Positions 46,449 to 46,554 of a DNA stretch of 46,554 nt are shown here, in pieces. The stretch lies in the NCBI GenBank assembly GCA_946404685.1, contig CAMJEK010000003.1, positions 1-46,554 of the forward strand, read 5' to 3'. The first letter of the stretch is position 1. Every line of letters begins with the position of its first letter. The DNA is from an uncultured Candidatus Saccharibacteria bacterium. Its GTDB lineage: Bacteria; Patescibacteriota; Saccharimonadia; Saccharimonadales; Saccharimonadaceae. The notes below the pieces were generated by a model that was given only the letters and a program-made list of their open reading frames with translations, was not told the origin of the DNA and searched no databases. The translations under genes were made by a program, and so were the position numbers.

Positions 46449-46469
46449 CGAGTCCCTCCGGGTGTACCA
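46449..46469 (+). repeat. Duplicate of the tRNA-Arg 3' end (21-bp exact repeat of 46385-46405)
   Basis: CGAGTCCCTCCGGGTGTACCA present at both positions. Confidence 0.9.
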
Positions 46470-46484
46470 ATATATAGACCATAA

Positions 46485-46515
46485 AAATAACCGCTTATGT
46501 AGCGGTTATTTTTTA
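46485..46515 (+). terminator. Terminator
   Basis: AATAACCGCT-TATGT-AGCGGTTATTTTTT. Confidence 0.85.
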
Positions 46516-46554
46516 GCGACCATCTTTAAGATTGACATGTTTTCTTTTGTCGCT

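Overview
46.5 kb of a compact, small-genome bacterial chromosome. Gene content and style (fused SufS-SufU, minimal TsaB, many single-domain or short proteins) suggest a Patescibacteria/CPR member, probably Saccharibacteria-like; this is inference, as no database search was possible. Recognisable genes: recA, NUDIX hydrolase, recX, PRC-barrel protein, lepA, murC, tsaE, short tsaB, radA, ruvC, tyrS, rpmA, Trm11-like methyltransferase, flippase-like membrane protein, xseA/xseB, secreted DUF1524-type HNH nuclease, sensor-less histidine kinase plus lone receiver, recO, uvrD/pcrA helicase, dnaK with two CIRCE sites, ruvB, PH-domain protein, prepilin-like protein, CDF transporter, yebC, membrane pyrophosphatase, comEC core, glmM and a sufC-B-D-(S-U) operon. 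Three large glycine-rich, InlB-repeat-like surface proteins are present (one cut by the window start). Four tRNAs: Pro-CGG, Met-CAT, Ser-TGA, Arg-TCG. Most notable observations: (1) 14 genes with a -10 hexamer exactly 6 nt before the start codon, implying widespread leaderless transcription, including a 20-bp murC/tsaE divergent promoter in which each start codon supplies part of the other's extended -10; (2) two tRNA genes (Pro, Arg) each followed by a copy of their own 3' end, preceded by a perfect inverted repeat with an 11-nt loop containing GCTTCRCG; (3) a mosaic pair of ALK-glycine-rich-like surface adhesins with a 221-bp perfectly identical tract; (4) a membrane pyrophosphatase gene whose SD-preceded ATG is followed by a stop at codon 3, repairable by one G in a G-run; (5) a strongly SD-led two-gene orphan cassette.
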